Of a stretch of 64,000 bases of DNA, positions 34,690 through 43,314 are shown piece after piece. Where the stretch lies: contig CACNQJ010000002.1 of assembly GCA_902622575.1 (NCBI GenBank), positions 100,482 to 164,481 on the forward strand. The letters run 5' to 3'. Made by a program: the position numbers and the translations under genes. The notes under the pieces were generated by a model. The model was not told the DNA's origin and searched no databases. It was given only the letters and a program-made list of their open reading frames with translations. The DNA comes from an uncultured Bacteroidota bacterium (GTDB lineage: Bacteria; Bacteroidota; Bacteroidia; Flavobacteriales; Flavobacteriaceae). How positions within the stretch are numbered: the first letter of the stretch is position 1; the number at the start of each line of letters is the position of its first letter.

Positions 34690-36123
34690 ATGAAAAAAAG
34701 TTATACTGATAGTTTTTTTGATGTTGGTTCAAAGTATGGATTTCTTCCAAATAATCATCCATTAACATCCTTACCAAACAGATATAATTCTTTGCAACGG
34801 TTGTTAGATAACATGCCAGTAAAATTAAGTGATGGATCGAATGGTTATTTAGCAATACCAAATAAAATTGAAAATGAGGTTGAAAGACTGCCTAATTACA
34901 TTGATTTGGTAAAAAAAGAAAGTGAAATATTAATCATTCAGGCACTTTACAGAGCATACTGTTTTTTAACCTCTGCGTATACTCTTGAGCTTTCATATCA
35001 AGAATTTGTAAAGACAAAAAAGTATGGTAAGGCTAGACAAATATTACCAAAACAAGTTGCACAACCTTTTGTATGTGTTGCAGAAAAACTTGATGTATAT
35101 CCTTGGTTAGACTATCACTATGCATATTCATTGGGTAATTATCGTTTTTTGGATAAATCAAAAGGATTCCATTGGTCCAACCTTGATCAATGTGTTAAAT
35201 TTTCTGGAACAAGTGACGAGTCTGGATTCATTATGAATCATGTGGATATTAATCAACACTCGCCAAAATTAGTTGAATCGGTACTAGAGTCATTAAAAGC
35301 TGTCAAAAATGATGATCAGGAAAAGTTGAATGAAAATTTGAAGCAAAATTTTCATTCAATGGTATTTGTAAATGAGAGACGAAAGGATATGTGGATAGCT
35401 TCCAGGTGGAAGCACTATAATGATTTCAGAATTTTTATTATGGGTATCAAAGGAAATAATGAAATCTTTGATGATGGTTTAGTATACCAGGGTGTTTGGG
35501 ATGAGCCAAAACAATATAGAGGTCAAACAGGTGCACAGGACAATATCATACCAATGGAAGATATATTTTCGGGTGTTATTAATTTTTATCCAGACAATCA
35601 ACTAACAAAATATTTGTTAGATCTCAGAAAATATAGACCTAAATGCATTCAAAACTTTTTTGTTGATCTTAAACAAGACATCGACAGTATTCATGGTGGT
35701 TCGATTTTCAATTTTTTAAAATCAAGCCAAAATTCGGTTGGAATGTGTTACTTGCTTGCTATCGTTGAGGAAATATACAAGTTTAGAAACGGTCATTGGC
35801 AATTTGTTCAAAAATATATAATGTCTAATACAAAATATGCGAAGGCAACAGGTGGGACACCAATTATAAGTTGGATTCCCAATCAAATAAAATCTGTTCT
35901 TAATTTTATTGAGGTTATTCTACACGAATTGCAATCAATGGATAAAGATTTTGACAATAAACAAAATGAGATTTTTATTAACTCTCTTAACACCTATAAA
36001 TCCAAAAAGAAATTACTAGACAAACAGCTCATTGTCGTTAATGATGCTAACTATAATCCTGGCAAAGTTTTTGAATTAAATAGAAAATTCAAATTAGAAG
36101 ATTCAAATTTTGAAAAAAAGTAA
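34690..36123 (+). CDS. Indoleamine 2,3-dioxygenase-like heme enzyme
   Basis: A 477-residue protein. The start carries [15 protein letters not shown]. Family motifs follow: [35 protein letters not shown], and [13 protein letters not shown] then [20 protein letters not shown]369 in FRNGHWQF aligns with the proximal heme ligand of IDO. These enzymes open the indole ring of tryptophan to N-formylkynurenine. There is no kynurenine formamidase or kynureninase in the window. The last 14 nt overlap a DUF2256 gene that in turn overlaps the cryptochrome gene. Tryptophan is the likely substrate; other indoles are possible. Confidence 0.85.
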   Translation: MKKSYTDSFFDVGSKYGFLPNNHPLTSLPNRYNSLQRLLDNMPVKLSDGSNGYLAIPNKIENEVERLPNYIDLVKKESEILIIQALYRAYCFLTSAYTLELSYQEFVKTKKYGKARQILPKQVAQPFVCVAEKLDVYPWLDYHYAYSLGNYRFLDKSKGFHWSNLDQCVKFSGTSDESGFIMNHVDINQHSPKLVESVLESLKAVKNDDQEKLNENLKQNFHSMVFVNERRKDMWIASRWKHYNDFRIFIMGIKGNNEIFDDGLVYQGVWDEPKQYRGQTGAQDNIIPMEDIFSGVINFYPDNQLTKYLLDLRKYRPKCIQNFFVDLKQDIDSIHGGSIFNFLKSSQNSVGMCYLLAIVEEIYKFRNGHWQFVQKYIMSNTKYAKATGGTPIISWIPNQIKSVLNFIEVILHELQSMDKDFDNKQNEIFINSLNTYKSKKKLLDKQLIVVNDANYNPGKVFELNRKFKLEDSNFEKK

Positions 36124-36235
36124 CCTACCCTCCAAGATTTGTCCTGTCTGTAATAGACCATTCAATTGGAGAAAAAAGTGGGAAAAAAACTGGGAGAATG
36201 TCAAATATTGTAGCAAAAGATGTCGATCAAACTAA
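36110..36235 (+). CDS. DUF2256 zinc-ribbon microprotein (overlaps both neighbours)
   Basis: A 41-residue frame starting at TTG inside the end of the dioxygenase gene and ending at TAA inside the start of the cryptochrome gene (38-nt overlap, different frame). The product contains [15 protein letters not shown] and [10 protein letters not shown], giving four Cys (C11, C14, C34, C38) as a treble-clef-like zinc site, with Trp/Lys-rich residues between. This is the DUF2256 pattern, a family I recall as commonly encoded beside photolyase/cryptochrome genes. Function unknown. The start codon is inferred; no ATG is available in frame. Confidence 0.85.
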   Translation: MKKSNLPSKICPVCNRPFNWRKKWEKNWENVKYCSKRCRSN

Positions 36236-37520
36236 CTCTTTAGTTTGGTTTAGGAATGATCTACGAGTCAATGATCATCATGGTTTAAAACAAGCCATCG
36301 AAAATTCAGATTCAGTTGTTGGATTCTATTGTTTTAATCCTGATTTGTTTGTTGAAAATAAATTAGGGTTTAAAAAAACAGATAAGTTCAGAGCTAAATT
36401 TTTGATTGAGACACTTGAAAACCTTAAAAAAAACTTAAAAAAAATTAATATTACTTTAATCATTAAAATAGGTGATTCAGCTAAGATATTATCTGAGTTA
36501 ACATCTAAAAAAAATATTAAAAATATTTATTTGCAAGAGGAATGGACTAAGGAGGAAACAGATGAATTATTAAACTTAAAAAATATTTTAAATGATGTTG
36601 TTATTCACTCAAATTATGATCAGTTTTTATTTCACCCTGAAGATATCAATAGCCAATATATCTCTGACGTTTTTACAAATTTCAGGAAATACTGTGAAAA
36701 AAAAGTTGATGTTAGGAGCATATCCTTAATGTCCAAAAAGTTTGGTTCAGAAAATTTAATTAACGAAGACTTCAAGGTCCCAAGCTTGAAGATGCTTGGA
36801 TTTGATGATTTTGAATTGGACAATAGAAGTGCTTTTATATTTGCGGGTGGTTCTGATTCTGCTAAAGAAAGACTCGACCATTATGTGTGGAAAACAAGAA
36901 AAGTCAATTTTTACAAGCAAACTAGAAATGGGTTGATAGGATTAGATTACAGCTCAAAATTTTCAGCTTGGTTATCTAATGGATCAATTTCGCCAAGAGA
37001 AATTTATTGGGAAATTAAACAATATGAAAAAGATATTTTGAAAAACCAATCAACTTATTGGTTGGTTTTTGAATTAATTTGGAGAGATTTCTTCAAATAT
37101 ATCTCCCTCAAATATGGAAATAAAATTTTTATGCTTGGTGGAATTTTAGAAAAAGACTACGAGTGGAGTACAGATTTTCAAATATTTAATGAATGGATTG
37201 AGGGCAGAACGGTTGAACCATTTGTGAATGCTAATATGATTGAATTAAATTCTACTGGTTGGATGAGTAACAGAGGAAGGCAAAATGTTGCAAGTTTTTT
37301 GGCTAAAGAATTGAAAATAGATTGGAGATGGGGTGCCGCTTATTTTGAGTCAAAATTAATTGACTACGATGTTCATAGTAATTATGGTAATTGGATGTAT
37401 GTTTCCGGCGTGGGTAATGATCCAAGAGACAGAAAATTCAATATTAAATTTCAAGCTGAGAGATACGATTCAATGAATAAATACCAAAATATGTGGTTGC
37501 AAAAAAGGTTATTTATTTAA
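36198..37520 (+). CDS. DASH-family cryptochrome
   Basis: A 440-residue FAD photoreceptor/photolyase. The N-terminal photolyase domain begins [17 protein letters not shown]. The FAD domain has the [26 protein letters not shown] region, [17 protein letters not shown], and [16 protein letters not shown] with [24 protein letters not shown]. These are DASH-type features. Cry-DASH proteins repair cyclobutane dimers in single-stranded or loop DNA and may signal blue light. Its start lies within the DUF2256 gene, which implies coupled translation. Its 3' end overlaps a convergent IMPase-family gene by 12 nt. Confidence 0.92.
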   Translation: MSNIVAKDVDQTNSLVWFRNDLRVNDHHGLKQAIENSDSVVGFYCFNPDLFVENKLGFKKTDKFRAKFLIETLENLKKNLKKINITLIIKIGDSAKILSELTSKKNIKNIYLQEEWTKEETDELLNLKNILNDVVIHSNYDQFLFHPEDINSQYISDVFTNFRKYCEKKVDVRSISLMSKKFGSENLINEDFKVPSLKMLGFDDFELDNRSAFIFAGGSDSAKERLDHYVWKTRKVNFYKQTRNGLIGLDYSSKFSAWLSNGSISPREIYWEIKQYEKDILKNQSTYWLVFELIWRDFFKYISLKYGNKIFMLGGILEKDYEWSTDFQIFNEWIEGRTVEPFVNANMIELNSTGWMSNRGRQNVASFLAKELKIDWRWGAAYFESKLIDYDVHSNYGNWMYVSGVGNDPRDRKFNIKFQAERYDSMNKYQNMWLQKRLFI

Positions 37521-38189
37521 TATTTTAAGTTTATAACGCTTATTAGGGGGTAAAAATTCTCCAGTGTATTTTTTGCCCTCAACAAAAACGTCACAATTGT
37601 TTTCAATTGCCAAATTTAACCCAGGTAATATATCCCAAATAAAACCTCCATTCGTATCAACATAGGACTTAAATGATCCAGTAATTACGTAATACATATT
37701 AATCATAGAGCATCCAAGAGCTCTGTACTCATAATTATTATCACAAGGATCTATCCCTTTTTTGAAATATCTACTAGACATCCCTATTATTCGAGATCTA
37801 TTTTTAAATACTTTTTCACCTGATTTTAAAGTTATATTCATATCTGGTAAAAAAATCATTGACTCAGTATGCTTTCTTTTTTTGAATACTGATATACCAA
37901 CACCCCATTCTTTCATACCTGATATAAAATTATCTGTACCATCTATTGGATCAAGAACTATAAAATCATCAAAGTCTTTCCATTTTTCTTGATGATCATT
38001 TTCCTCTGATATTAAAAAATAATTATTATGATTTTTTTTTATCTCCTCAGCAATAATTTTTTGAACAAGTAAATCCCCTTCAGAAACAAAACTATTATCA
38101 CTTTTTTGAATCGTTTTGTTTTTTAAATTTTTAATATCTTCCAGATTATTAACTATAATTTGTTTAAAATTTTCACAGATATTGCTCAT
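37509..38189 (-). CDS. Inositol monophosphatase family phosphatase
   Basis: A 226-residue protein with the three-metal phosphatase motifs: ISEEND (Glu62/63), DPIDGTDNF (D80, D83) and GGFIWDILPGLNLA near the C-terminus. At 226 residues it is a little shorter than typical IMPases (~260). Could be a CysQ-like 3'(2'),5'-bisphosphate nucleotidase or an inositol/sugar phosphatase; sequence alone does not decide. It lies 45 nt from a divergent GT90 gene and overlaps the convergent cryptochrome gene by 12 nt. Confidence 0.87.
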   Translation of the reverse strand: MSNICENFKQIIVNNLEDIKNLKNKTIQKSDNSFVSEGDLLVQKIIAEEIKKNHNNYFLISEENDHQEKWKDFDDFIVLDPIDGTDNFISGMKEWGVGISVFKKRKHTESMIFLPDMNITLKSGEKVFKNRSRIIGMSSRYFKKGIDPCDNNYEYRALGCSMINMYYVITGSFKSYVDTNGGFIWDILPGLNLAIENNCDVFVEGKKYTGEFLPPNKRYKLKILNK

Positions 38190-38234
38190 CTACTTTAATC
38201 TCTTTAAAGCAAATCTATTTGTATTTTGTATATA

Positions 38235-39212
38235 ATGAAAGTAATCACAAAAAATTTTAAGAATAACAAGTTTTTATACTATCTAAACGGGTTTCTTTCA
38301 CTACTTATACCCAAATATATATTTCAAAAAAAATTATCTAATATTTTAAAATCTATATCATTTGATGAAATAGATTTTATTTTGAAAAGAGTAAATTATT
38401 ACAATAAAATTGGTGATAATGTGCAATTAAATAAAAAATGGCCCAGCCTTTCTCAACTAAAACTTAAAAAAAAGGGAAAAACATATTTTTTTGATACTTA
38501 TTCTGTTTCAAAATATTTTTCACAGTCACTTAAAGCTAATTTTTTATTTGGAGATATAAATTATGTTCCAAAAGAAATTTCATTTGTCAAGTCCAGACCA
38601 ATAAATTCTGCGAATCAAAACTCAATTATTTTAAAATTGAATAAAGTGAGACACTTTTTATTTGTTAGGGATAAATATCCTGTTGAAAAAAAGAAAAATA
38701 TATTATTTGGCAGGGCTGCGGTTCATCAAAAACAAAGAATAGAATTTTATAAAAAATATTTTGATAATGATCTTTGTGATCTTGGTCAGATTAACAAAGG
38801 AACAAATCATGATCATTGGTTTAAAAAAAAGGTATCGATTGATTACCATTTAAAATATAAATTTATTCTTTGTATTGAGGGAAATGACGTTGCATCAAAT
38901 TTAAAATGGGTTATGTCTTCAAATTCAGTTGCTGTAATGCCAACTCCAAAATTTGAGTCTTGGTTTATGGAGGCAACGTTGATTCCAGACTATCACTATG
39001 TTCATATAAGAGATGATTATTCTGATCTTGAAAAGAAAATTAAGTTTTATATAAAAAACCCTGAAAAACTCGCACAAATATCAAGTAATGCAAATAATTA
39101 TATAAATCAATTTAGAAATCATAAAAATGAAAAGTTAATTTCGATCTTGGTAATGGAAAAGTTTTTCAATTCAACAAATCAAAAAAAACCCTTAATTGAT
39201 TTCGGAGGCTAA
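38235..39212 (+). CDS. GT90 family glycosyltransferase (CAP10/LpsA-like)
   Basis: A frame exists from TTG at 38226; ATG at 38235 is preferred (325 residues). The C-terminal half has FILCIEGNDVASNLKWVMSS, then a PTPKFESWFME motif and YVHIRDDYSDLEKKI, typical of the GT90 family (xylosyl- or glucosyltransferases for capsule and lipopolysaccharide). The protein is very Lys-rich, with no signal peptide, and likely acts at the cytoplasmic face of the membrane. No other surface-polysaccharide genes are nearby. Overlaps the convergent nuclease-fold gene by 21 nt. Confidence 0.85.
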   Translation: MKVITKNFKNNKFLYYLNGFLSLLIPKYIFQKKLSNILKSISFDEIDFILKRVNYYNKIGDNVQLNKKWPSLSQLKLKKKGKTYFFDTYSVSKYFSQSLKANFLFGDINYVPKEISFVKSRPINSANQNSIILKLNKVRHFLFVRDKYPVEKKKNILFGRAAVHQKQRIEFYKKYFDNDLCDLGQINKGTNHDHWFKKKVSIDYHLKYKFILCIEGNDVASNLKWVMSSNSVAVMPTPKFESWFMEATLIPDYHYVHIRDDYSDLEKKIKFYIKNPEKLAQISSNANNYINQFRNHKNEKLISILVMEKFFNSTNQKKPLIDFGG

Positions 39213-40238
39213 ATAAAGGAAAACAGGTAAATGATCGCTGTAGCCTTTGGGATCAAATCTATTATAAACCATGCTTCTTGTCGGGTAACCTTTCCATCTG
39301 CCTTTTTCTTTACCATTAATAAGCCATCTTTTGTTAAACACTCCAGCTTTGAGATATTTAAGTTTACTTTTTTCATCAAGCAAAGAACCTGATACAATTA
39401 ATTGATCAAGCATATATCCAGCCCCTTGGTAATAATTTGTCCAGTAATATTTTTCAGTGTACAGGATTTCCATCGGGTTGAAGAGAACAGATGATGTAAC
39501 TTTCTCTATTTCAGATTCGGTTTTCAGCGCAATTTTAATGCTTGGGTCATCTGGATTATCATTAAAATCACCCATTGTAATAACTTTAGACATGGGGTTT
39601 ATATCCATGATAGAGTCTATTATCTTTCTATTTAATTCTCCTGCTTTAAACCTTTGTGATATGCTTGCTTGTCCACCTCCTCTGCTAGGCCAATGATTAA
39701 CAATAAAATTGATGGGCTCTTTATTTAAAAAACCAAATACTACAAGCACATCTCGAGAAAAACTAGGATTTCCTCTGTAATCGACTTTTAAGGGATAAGT
39801 TTTAGCACTCCTAGGAATAAATTTAGTTGTATCAAAAAGTAAGGCAACATCAATACCTCTCCAATCTTTTGAATCGAAATGAATTATTCCGTAATTCAAT
39901 TCTTTCATAGCTTCAGTAGACAGCAAATCTATTAAAACTTGTCTGTTTTCTACTTCACAAAGCCCTAAGATAGCAGGGTGTTGATTAGTAAACTCAGAAC
40001 CTATTTTTGGTAAAACTTTAGCCAGGTTATTTAGCTTAATTTGATATTTTTTTTCTGTCCATCTATCCTCTCCATCAGGTGTTCTTGCTTCATCCCATGT
40101 ATTATTTGGATCGTCAATTGTATCAAAAAGATTTTCAACATTATAAAACGCAACTGTATTTATAGCATATTTTTTTTCTTGCGCATTAATACACAAGTAA
40201 GAGCAAAAGAGTATGTAAAATACTAAGATTTTATGCAT
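39192..40238 (-). CDS. Secreted endonuclease/exonuclease/phosphatase family protein
   Basis: A 348-residue EEP-fold protein with a signal peptide ending LCINAQ. Motifs: AFYNVENLFDTIDDP (metal), LGLCEVENRQVL (catalytic Glu), NHWPSRGGG, VITMGDFNDNPDD and the final GYSDHLPVFLYL. Members cleave nucleic acids, phospholipids or inositol phosphates; the Bacteroidota secreted group is usually labelled endonuclease. Phosphorus scavenging from DNA is a reasonable guess but unproven. Monocistronic; 3' overlap of 21 nt with GT90. Confidence 0.88.
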   Translation of the reverse strand: MHKILVFYILFCSYLCINAQEKKYAINTVAFYNVENLFDTIDDPNNTWDEARTPDGEDRWTEKKYQIKLNNLAKVLPKIGSEFTNQHPAILGLCEVENRQVLIDLLSTEAMKELNYGIIHFDSKDWRGIDVALLFDTTKFIPRSAKTYPLKVDYRGNPSFSRDVLVVFGFLNKEPINFIVNHWPSRGGGQASISQRFKAGELNRKIIDSIMDINPMSKVITMGDFNDNPDDPSIKIALKTESEIEKVTSSVLFNPMEILYTEKYYWTNYYQGAGYMLDQLIVSGSLLDEKSKLKYLKAGVFNKRWLINGKEKGRWKGYPTRSMVYNRFDPKGYSDHLPVFLYLASEIN

Positions 40239-40340
40239 TTAATTTTTTGTAAATTATAATTACAAATCTACACTTTCAACGACATTTTTATAGCTTCATA
40301 AGTTATATTTTTTTTTAGATATTAGTATAAAATTATAATC

Positions 40341-41117
40341 ATGAAAAAATATTTATTATCTACAATTTTTATATTATCATACTTTATATCATTTTCACAA
40401 TTAGTTTCATATGAAATTATATGGGTCAAAGATTCTATGGATGAATCATATGTTGAAGTAGAAGAATTTTGGTCTAAAATTAAAGAGCAAGCAATTACTG
40501 ATGACTCTCAAGATTTTTGGATTGTTTTTAAACTCGAAAAGGACCCTGAAAATGCTGATCATAAAATGAAACCAGATTATATTGTAATGAATGGTTACAA
40601 GGATTCTATTCAAAGATCAAAATCTGTCAATTGGCAGGAATTAGGAAAAAGGGTTTATAAAAAGGAGCTATCAAAGAAAAAATTTGAAGCTAAATGGACA
40701 TTAGGCTCCCAAGTTAGAAAAGAAACTAGAAGGTTTTTAGTTGAGAGATTAGATAATTCAGTTTGGAGTCCTTTAGTCGAAGGAAAAGAGCCTTTATTCC
40801 TTTTTAACGGTTTTAAAGCTTTAAATGATGATTATGAAAATTTTGAAATAAAGTTTTTCAAAGAAAATCATAACAAGCAAATTGAATCTGGATCTAGAGC
40901 TTGGTGGGAGTTTAACAAAGTCCTTAATAGAAGTGAAAATGCCAACCAAGAAGTAACACATTTTACAATGGATGTAATTGATAAAGATTATCAATGGTCA
41001 AACGATGGTGAACCTTCATTTACCGAACAAATGATGGTAAAATATGGTGTTGCCTCAAGAGAAAGAGTTATTGGTGATAGAATGAGTGTATTATTTGCTA
41101 AATTCCAACAGAATTAA
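40341..41117 (+). CDS. Exported protein of unknown function
   Basis: A 258-residue protein with a signal peptide ending YFISFSQ. The mature protein is highly charged, with segments VEEFWSKIKEQAI, KMKPDYIVMNGYKDSIQR and a GSRAWWEFNKVLNRSENANQEVTHF region. No catalytic motif and no family recognised. It is monocistronic and closed by a clear intrinsic terminator, suggesting an independently regulated, perhaps well-expressed gene. The amphipathic pattern is not barrel-like; a soluble periplasmic protein is more probable. Confidence 0.7.
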   Translation: MKKYLLSTIFILSYFISFSQLVSYEIIWVKDSMDESYVEVEEFWSKIKEQAITDDSQDFWIVFKLEKDPENADHKMKPDYIVMNGYKDSIQRSKSVNWQELGKRVYKKELSKKKFEAKWTLGSQVRKETRRFLVERLDNSVWSPLVEGKEPLFLFNGFKALNDDYENFEIKFFKENHNKQIESGSRAWWEFNKVLNRSENANQEVTHFTMDVIDKDYQWSNDGEPSFTEQMMVKYGVASRERVIGDRMSVLFAKFQQN

Positions 41118-41147
41118 AGTAAGTTATCAAAATATAATTCTTCAAGA

Positions 41148-41177
41148 TCCTTCAAATGAAGGGTTTTTTTTATTTTT
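41148..41177 (+). terminator. Intrinsic terminator after the exported-protein gene
   Basis: CCTTC (41149-41153) pairs with GAAGG (41158-41162) around AAAT, extended by a T-G wobble, and is followed by eight T residues and a further T-rich run. It lies just upstream of the sialidase start. Confidence 0.8.
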
Positions 41178-41182
41178 AAAGT

Positions 41183-42283
41183 ATGCGTTTTATATCATTT
41201 CTTCTGTTTTTTATAGTTTATAACAACTCTCTTTCACAAGATTTAGATTATGTTTTTAAAAGTGGAAGTGAAGGTTATAATTGCTTTAGAATTCCAACAA
41301 TAATTAAAGCAAAAAATGGAACTCTGCTTGCCTTTGCTGAGGGGAGAAAGAATAGTTGCAGCGATACAGGAGATGTAGATTTAGTGTACAAAAAATCATT
41401 TGATAATGGTAAAAGTTGGTCTGACTTAAAGGTTATTTGGGATGATGGAATGAATACCTGTGGAAATCCATCCCCAGTGCTTGATCATGAATCAGGTAGA
41501 TTAAGCCTATTAAGTACTTGGAACAGAGGAGAGGATAAGGAATGGCAAATAATAGACCAAAAAAGTATTGACACACGTCATGTTTTTTTAATTCACTCCA
41601 ATGACAATGGAAAGACTTGGTCTAAACCAAAAGAAATAACTAATGATGTAAAATTAGATAATTGGACATGGTATGCAACAGGTCCAGTGAATGGAATTCA
41701 ACTAAAAAACGGGAAGAACAAAGGGAGATTGATTATTCCTTGTGATCATATAGAGGCAGAAACAAAACACTACTACTCACATATAATCTACTCTGATGAT
41801 GGTGGTTTGAATTGGAATCTTGGCGGCTCTACGCCACAACACCAGGTTAATGAATGCACAGTTATAGAGTTTAAAAATGGTGATTTGTTACTTAACATGA
41901 GAAATTATACGGATGATAGACTAAGAAAATTATCATTAAGTAAGGATCAAGGTATTTCTTGGGGCGATATCTACTCTCATGAAAGTTTGATTGAACCAAT
42001 ATGTCAAGCTAGTATGATAAATATTAGAAAACCTTTTGCAAATGATCTTCTTGCATTTTCTAATCCAAATAGTAAAAATAGTAGAGAAAGAATGACAATT
42101 CAACTTAGTTTTGACAAGGCTAAAAGTTGGTCAAATAACATTTTGTTACATGATGGCCCCTCTGCATACTCCAACTTAGTCCAATTGAATAGTAAAGAAA
42201 TTGGATGTCTTTTTGAAGGCGGTAAGAAATCTGCATACGAGGGTATAGCATTTGAAAGAATCAAAATAAAGGATATAAAATAA
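41183..42283 (+). CDS. GH33 exo-alpha-sialidase
   Basis: A 366-residue secreted neuraminidase with a signal peptide ending NNSLSQ. The FRIP motif (CFRIPTI) is near residue 34. Asp boxes (SxDxGxxW) recur as SFDNGKSWSD, SNDNGKTWSK, SDDGGLNWN and SKDQGISWGD, marking a six-bladed propeller. Other catalytic-region residues include AEGRKNSCSDTGD and VNECTVIE. It releases terminal sialic acid from glycoconjugates. The gene begins right after a terminator and ends in a bidirectional terminator, so it is monocistronic. No sialic acid catabolism genes (nanA, nanE) are in the window. Confidence 0.93.
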   Translation: MRFISFLLFFIVYNNSLSQDLDYVFKSGSEGYNCFRIPTIIKAKNGTLLAFAEGRKNSCSDTGDVDLVYKKSFDNGKSWSDLKVIWDDGMNTCGNPSPVLDHESGRLSLLSTWNRGEDKEWQIIDQKSIDTRHVFLIHSNDNGKTWSKPKEITNDVKLDNWTWYATGPVNGIQLKNGKNKGRLIIPCDHIEAETKHYYSHIIYSDDGGLNWNLGGSTPQHQVNECTVIEFKNGDLLLNMRNYTDDRLRKLSLSKDQGISWGDIYSHESLIEPICQASMINIRKPFANDLLAFSNPNSKNSRERMTIQLSFDKAKSWSNNILLHDGPSAYSNLVQLNSKEIGCLFEGGKKSAYEGIAFERIKIKDIK

Positions 42284-42284
42284 A

Positions 42285-42316
42285 AAACCCGTTCGATTGA
42301 ACGGGTTTATATTTTT
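42285..42316. terminator. Bidirectional terminator between sialidase and 64-aa gene
   Basis: A perfect 10-bp stem, AAACCCGTTC (42285-42294) with GAACGGGTTT (42299-42308), and a GATT loop. A T-rich run follows on the plus strand and an A tract precedes it (a T tract on the minus strand), so it can stop both convergent transcripts. Confidence 0.9.
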
Positions 42317-42330
42317 CAGTTCGAAAAGAA

Positions 42331-42525
42331 TTATTTTCCTTTAACGAATGGAAGACCAGTTTTTGGACTTTCTACTACTTGTTTTCCAGCTGGTAGATCA
42401 CATGCATTTGATCTAGCATCTTTAGCGAAATAATAAATAGTTTGGTTTCTACCACCTTTAAGAGTAACATCTTTTGAGTGTAAGTGGTAAGTTTTTCCTT
42501 TACTGTTTGTGTGAGTATATCCCAT
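42331..42525 (-). CDS. Conserved 64-residue basic protein, unknown function
   Basis: A 64-residue protein: MGYTHTNSKGKTYHLHSKD, then VTLKGGRNQTIYYFAKD, LPAGKQVVESPKTGLPFVKGK. I recall a recurring family of very small proteins across bacteria and archaea with the same arrangement (LKGG, QTIYYF, LPAG, VVExPxTGLPFxK), but no established function. It has its own terminator and an AT-rich 110-nt upstream region, so it is probably monocistronic and well expressed. A nucleic-acid-binding role is only a guess based on its basic character. Confidence 0.75.
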   Translation of the reverse strand: MGYTHTNSKGKTYHLHSKDVTLKGGRNQTIYYFAKDARSNACDLPAGKQVVESPKTGLPFVKGK

Positions 42526-42636
42526 TTTATTTTTTTTTAATTAATGTTAGTTAAATTTAATTAGTACTAATATATGAAAAAAAATGCAAATCTCCCTCTG
42601 TTGGAATTTTCTTTACCTCTGATGAGTTTAAATACA

Positions 42637-43314
42637 CTAATTTAGAGCAAGAATTCTATTTAAATTATTTTTAATAATACCTCCCCAAACGGAGTATCCA
42701 TTTCTGTTTAAATGAAGCTTATCTTTTATAAATAAATCTTCTTTTGGAAGGCCATTTTTGTCTATAAAATAATCTCTCGTTGATATATAAAATAATCCTT
42801 TCTTTTCATTACAATATCTCATAATAAGATCATTTGCATTAGAAATTTCCGGCCATGCTTTCCATCTTTTTGGAGTAGGGGTTGTTTCGATAAAAAATAT
42901 GGGAGTATCTAAATGACTACTACGTATCTGTTTTACCACGAATTTGGCTAGATTTAATACCTCAGGTGGTGTTAAATCATTCATACCACCAGTAATATCA
43001 TTTGCTACAAAAACACCAACTGCTTTTATATCATGAGAAGAAACAAGTCTTTTAGTAAAATGAATTAAATCTGTATATCGCGCACCACCATAAGCTCTTC
43101 TAATGGTTTCATATGGATTCAAATCATCTTTTATTGAGCTCCAAAGTCTTATGCTTGAGCTGCCGATAAATAATATAGAATCCTCTGAATAATCTTGAGA
43201 TTTATCTAAGCGTTCAAGTTTTGCAATATCATTTTCCCATTTTGAAGCAGTTTCCTCAAACCTTTTTAAAGGTGAGCATGAAATTATTAGTAGTAAAACT
43301 AATATGATTCTCAT
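42637..43314 (-). CDS. SGNH/GDSL hydrolase lipoprotein
   Basis: A 225-residue esterase-fold protein with a short lipoprotein signal (MRIILVLLLIISC). SGNH blocks: FIGSSSIRLW (Ser), GGARYTDL (Gly), VANDIT (Asn) and DKLHLNRNGY (Asp and His). The fold includes acetyl esterases of polysaccharides and sialate O-acetylesterases. It is last of three genes read from 45642 to 42637, sharing one base with the GH29 stop (TAATG), so deacetylation of the same glycan as the fucosidase is the likely role. Confidence 0.88.
   Translation of the reverse strand: MRIILVLLLIISCSPLKRFEETASKWENDIAKLERLDKSQDYSEDSILFIGSSSIRLWSSIKDDLNPYETIRRAYGGARYTDLIHFTKRLVSSHDIKAVGVFVANDITGGMNDLTPPEVLNLAKFVVKQIRSSHLDTPIFFIETTPTPKRWKAWPEISNANDLIMRYCNEKKGLFYISTRDYFIDKNGLPKEDLFIKDKLHLNRNGYSVWGGIIKNNLNRILALN

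Noticed and set aside
34461..34861. Two minus-strand frames of 63 and 70 codons around the dioxygenase start
   Set aside because: They overlap the dioxygenase N-terminus and the plus-strand small frame, have no start context, and look like frame shadows in AT-rich DNA.
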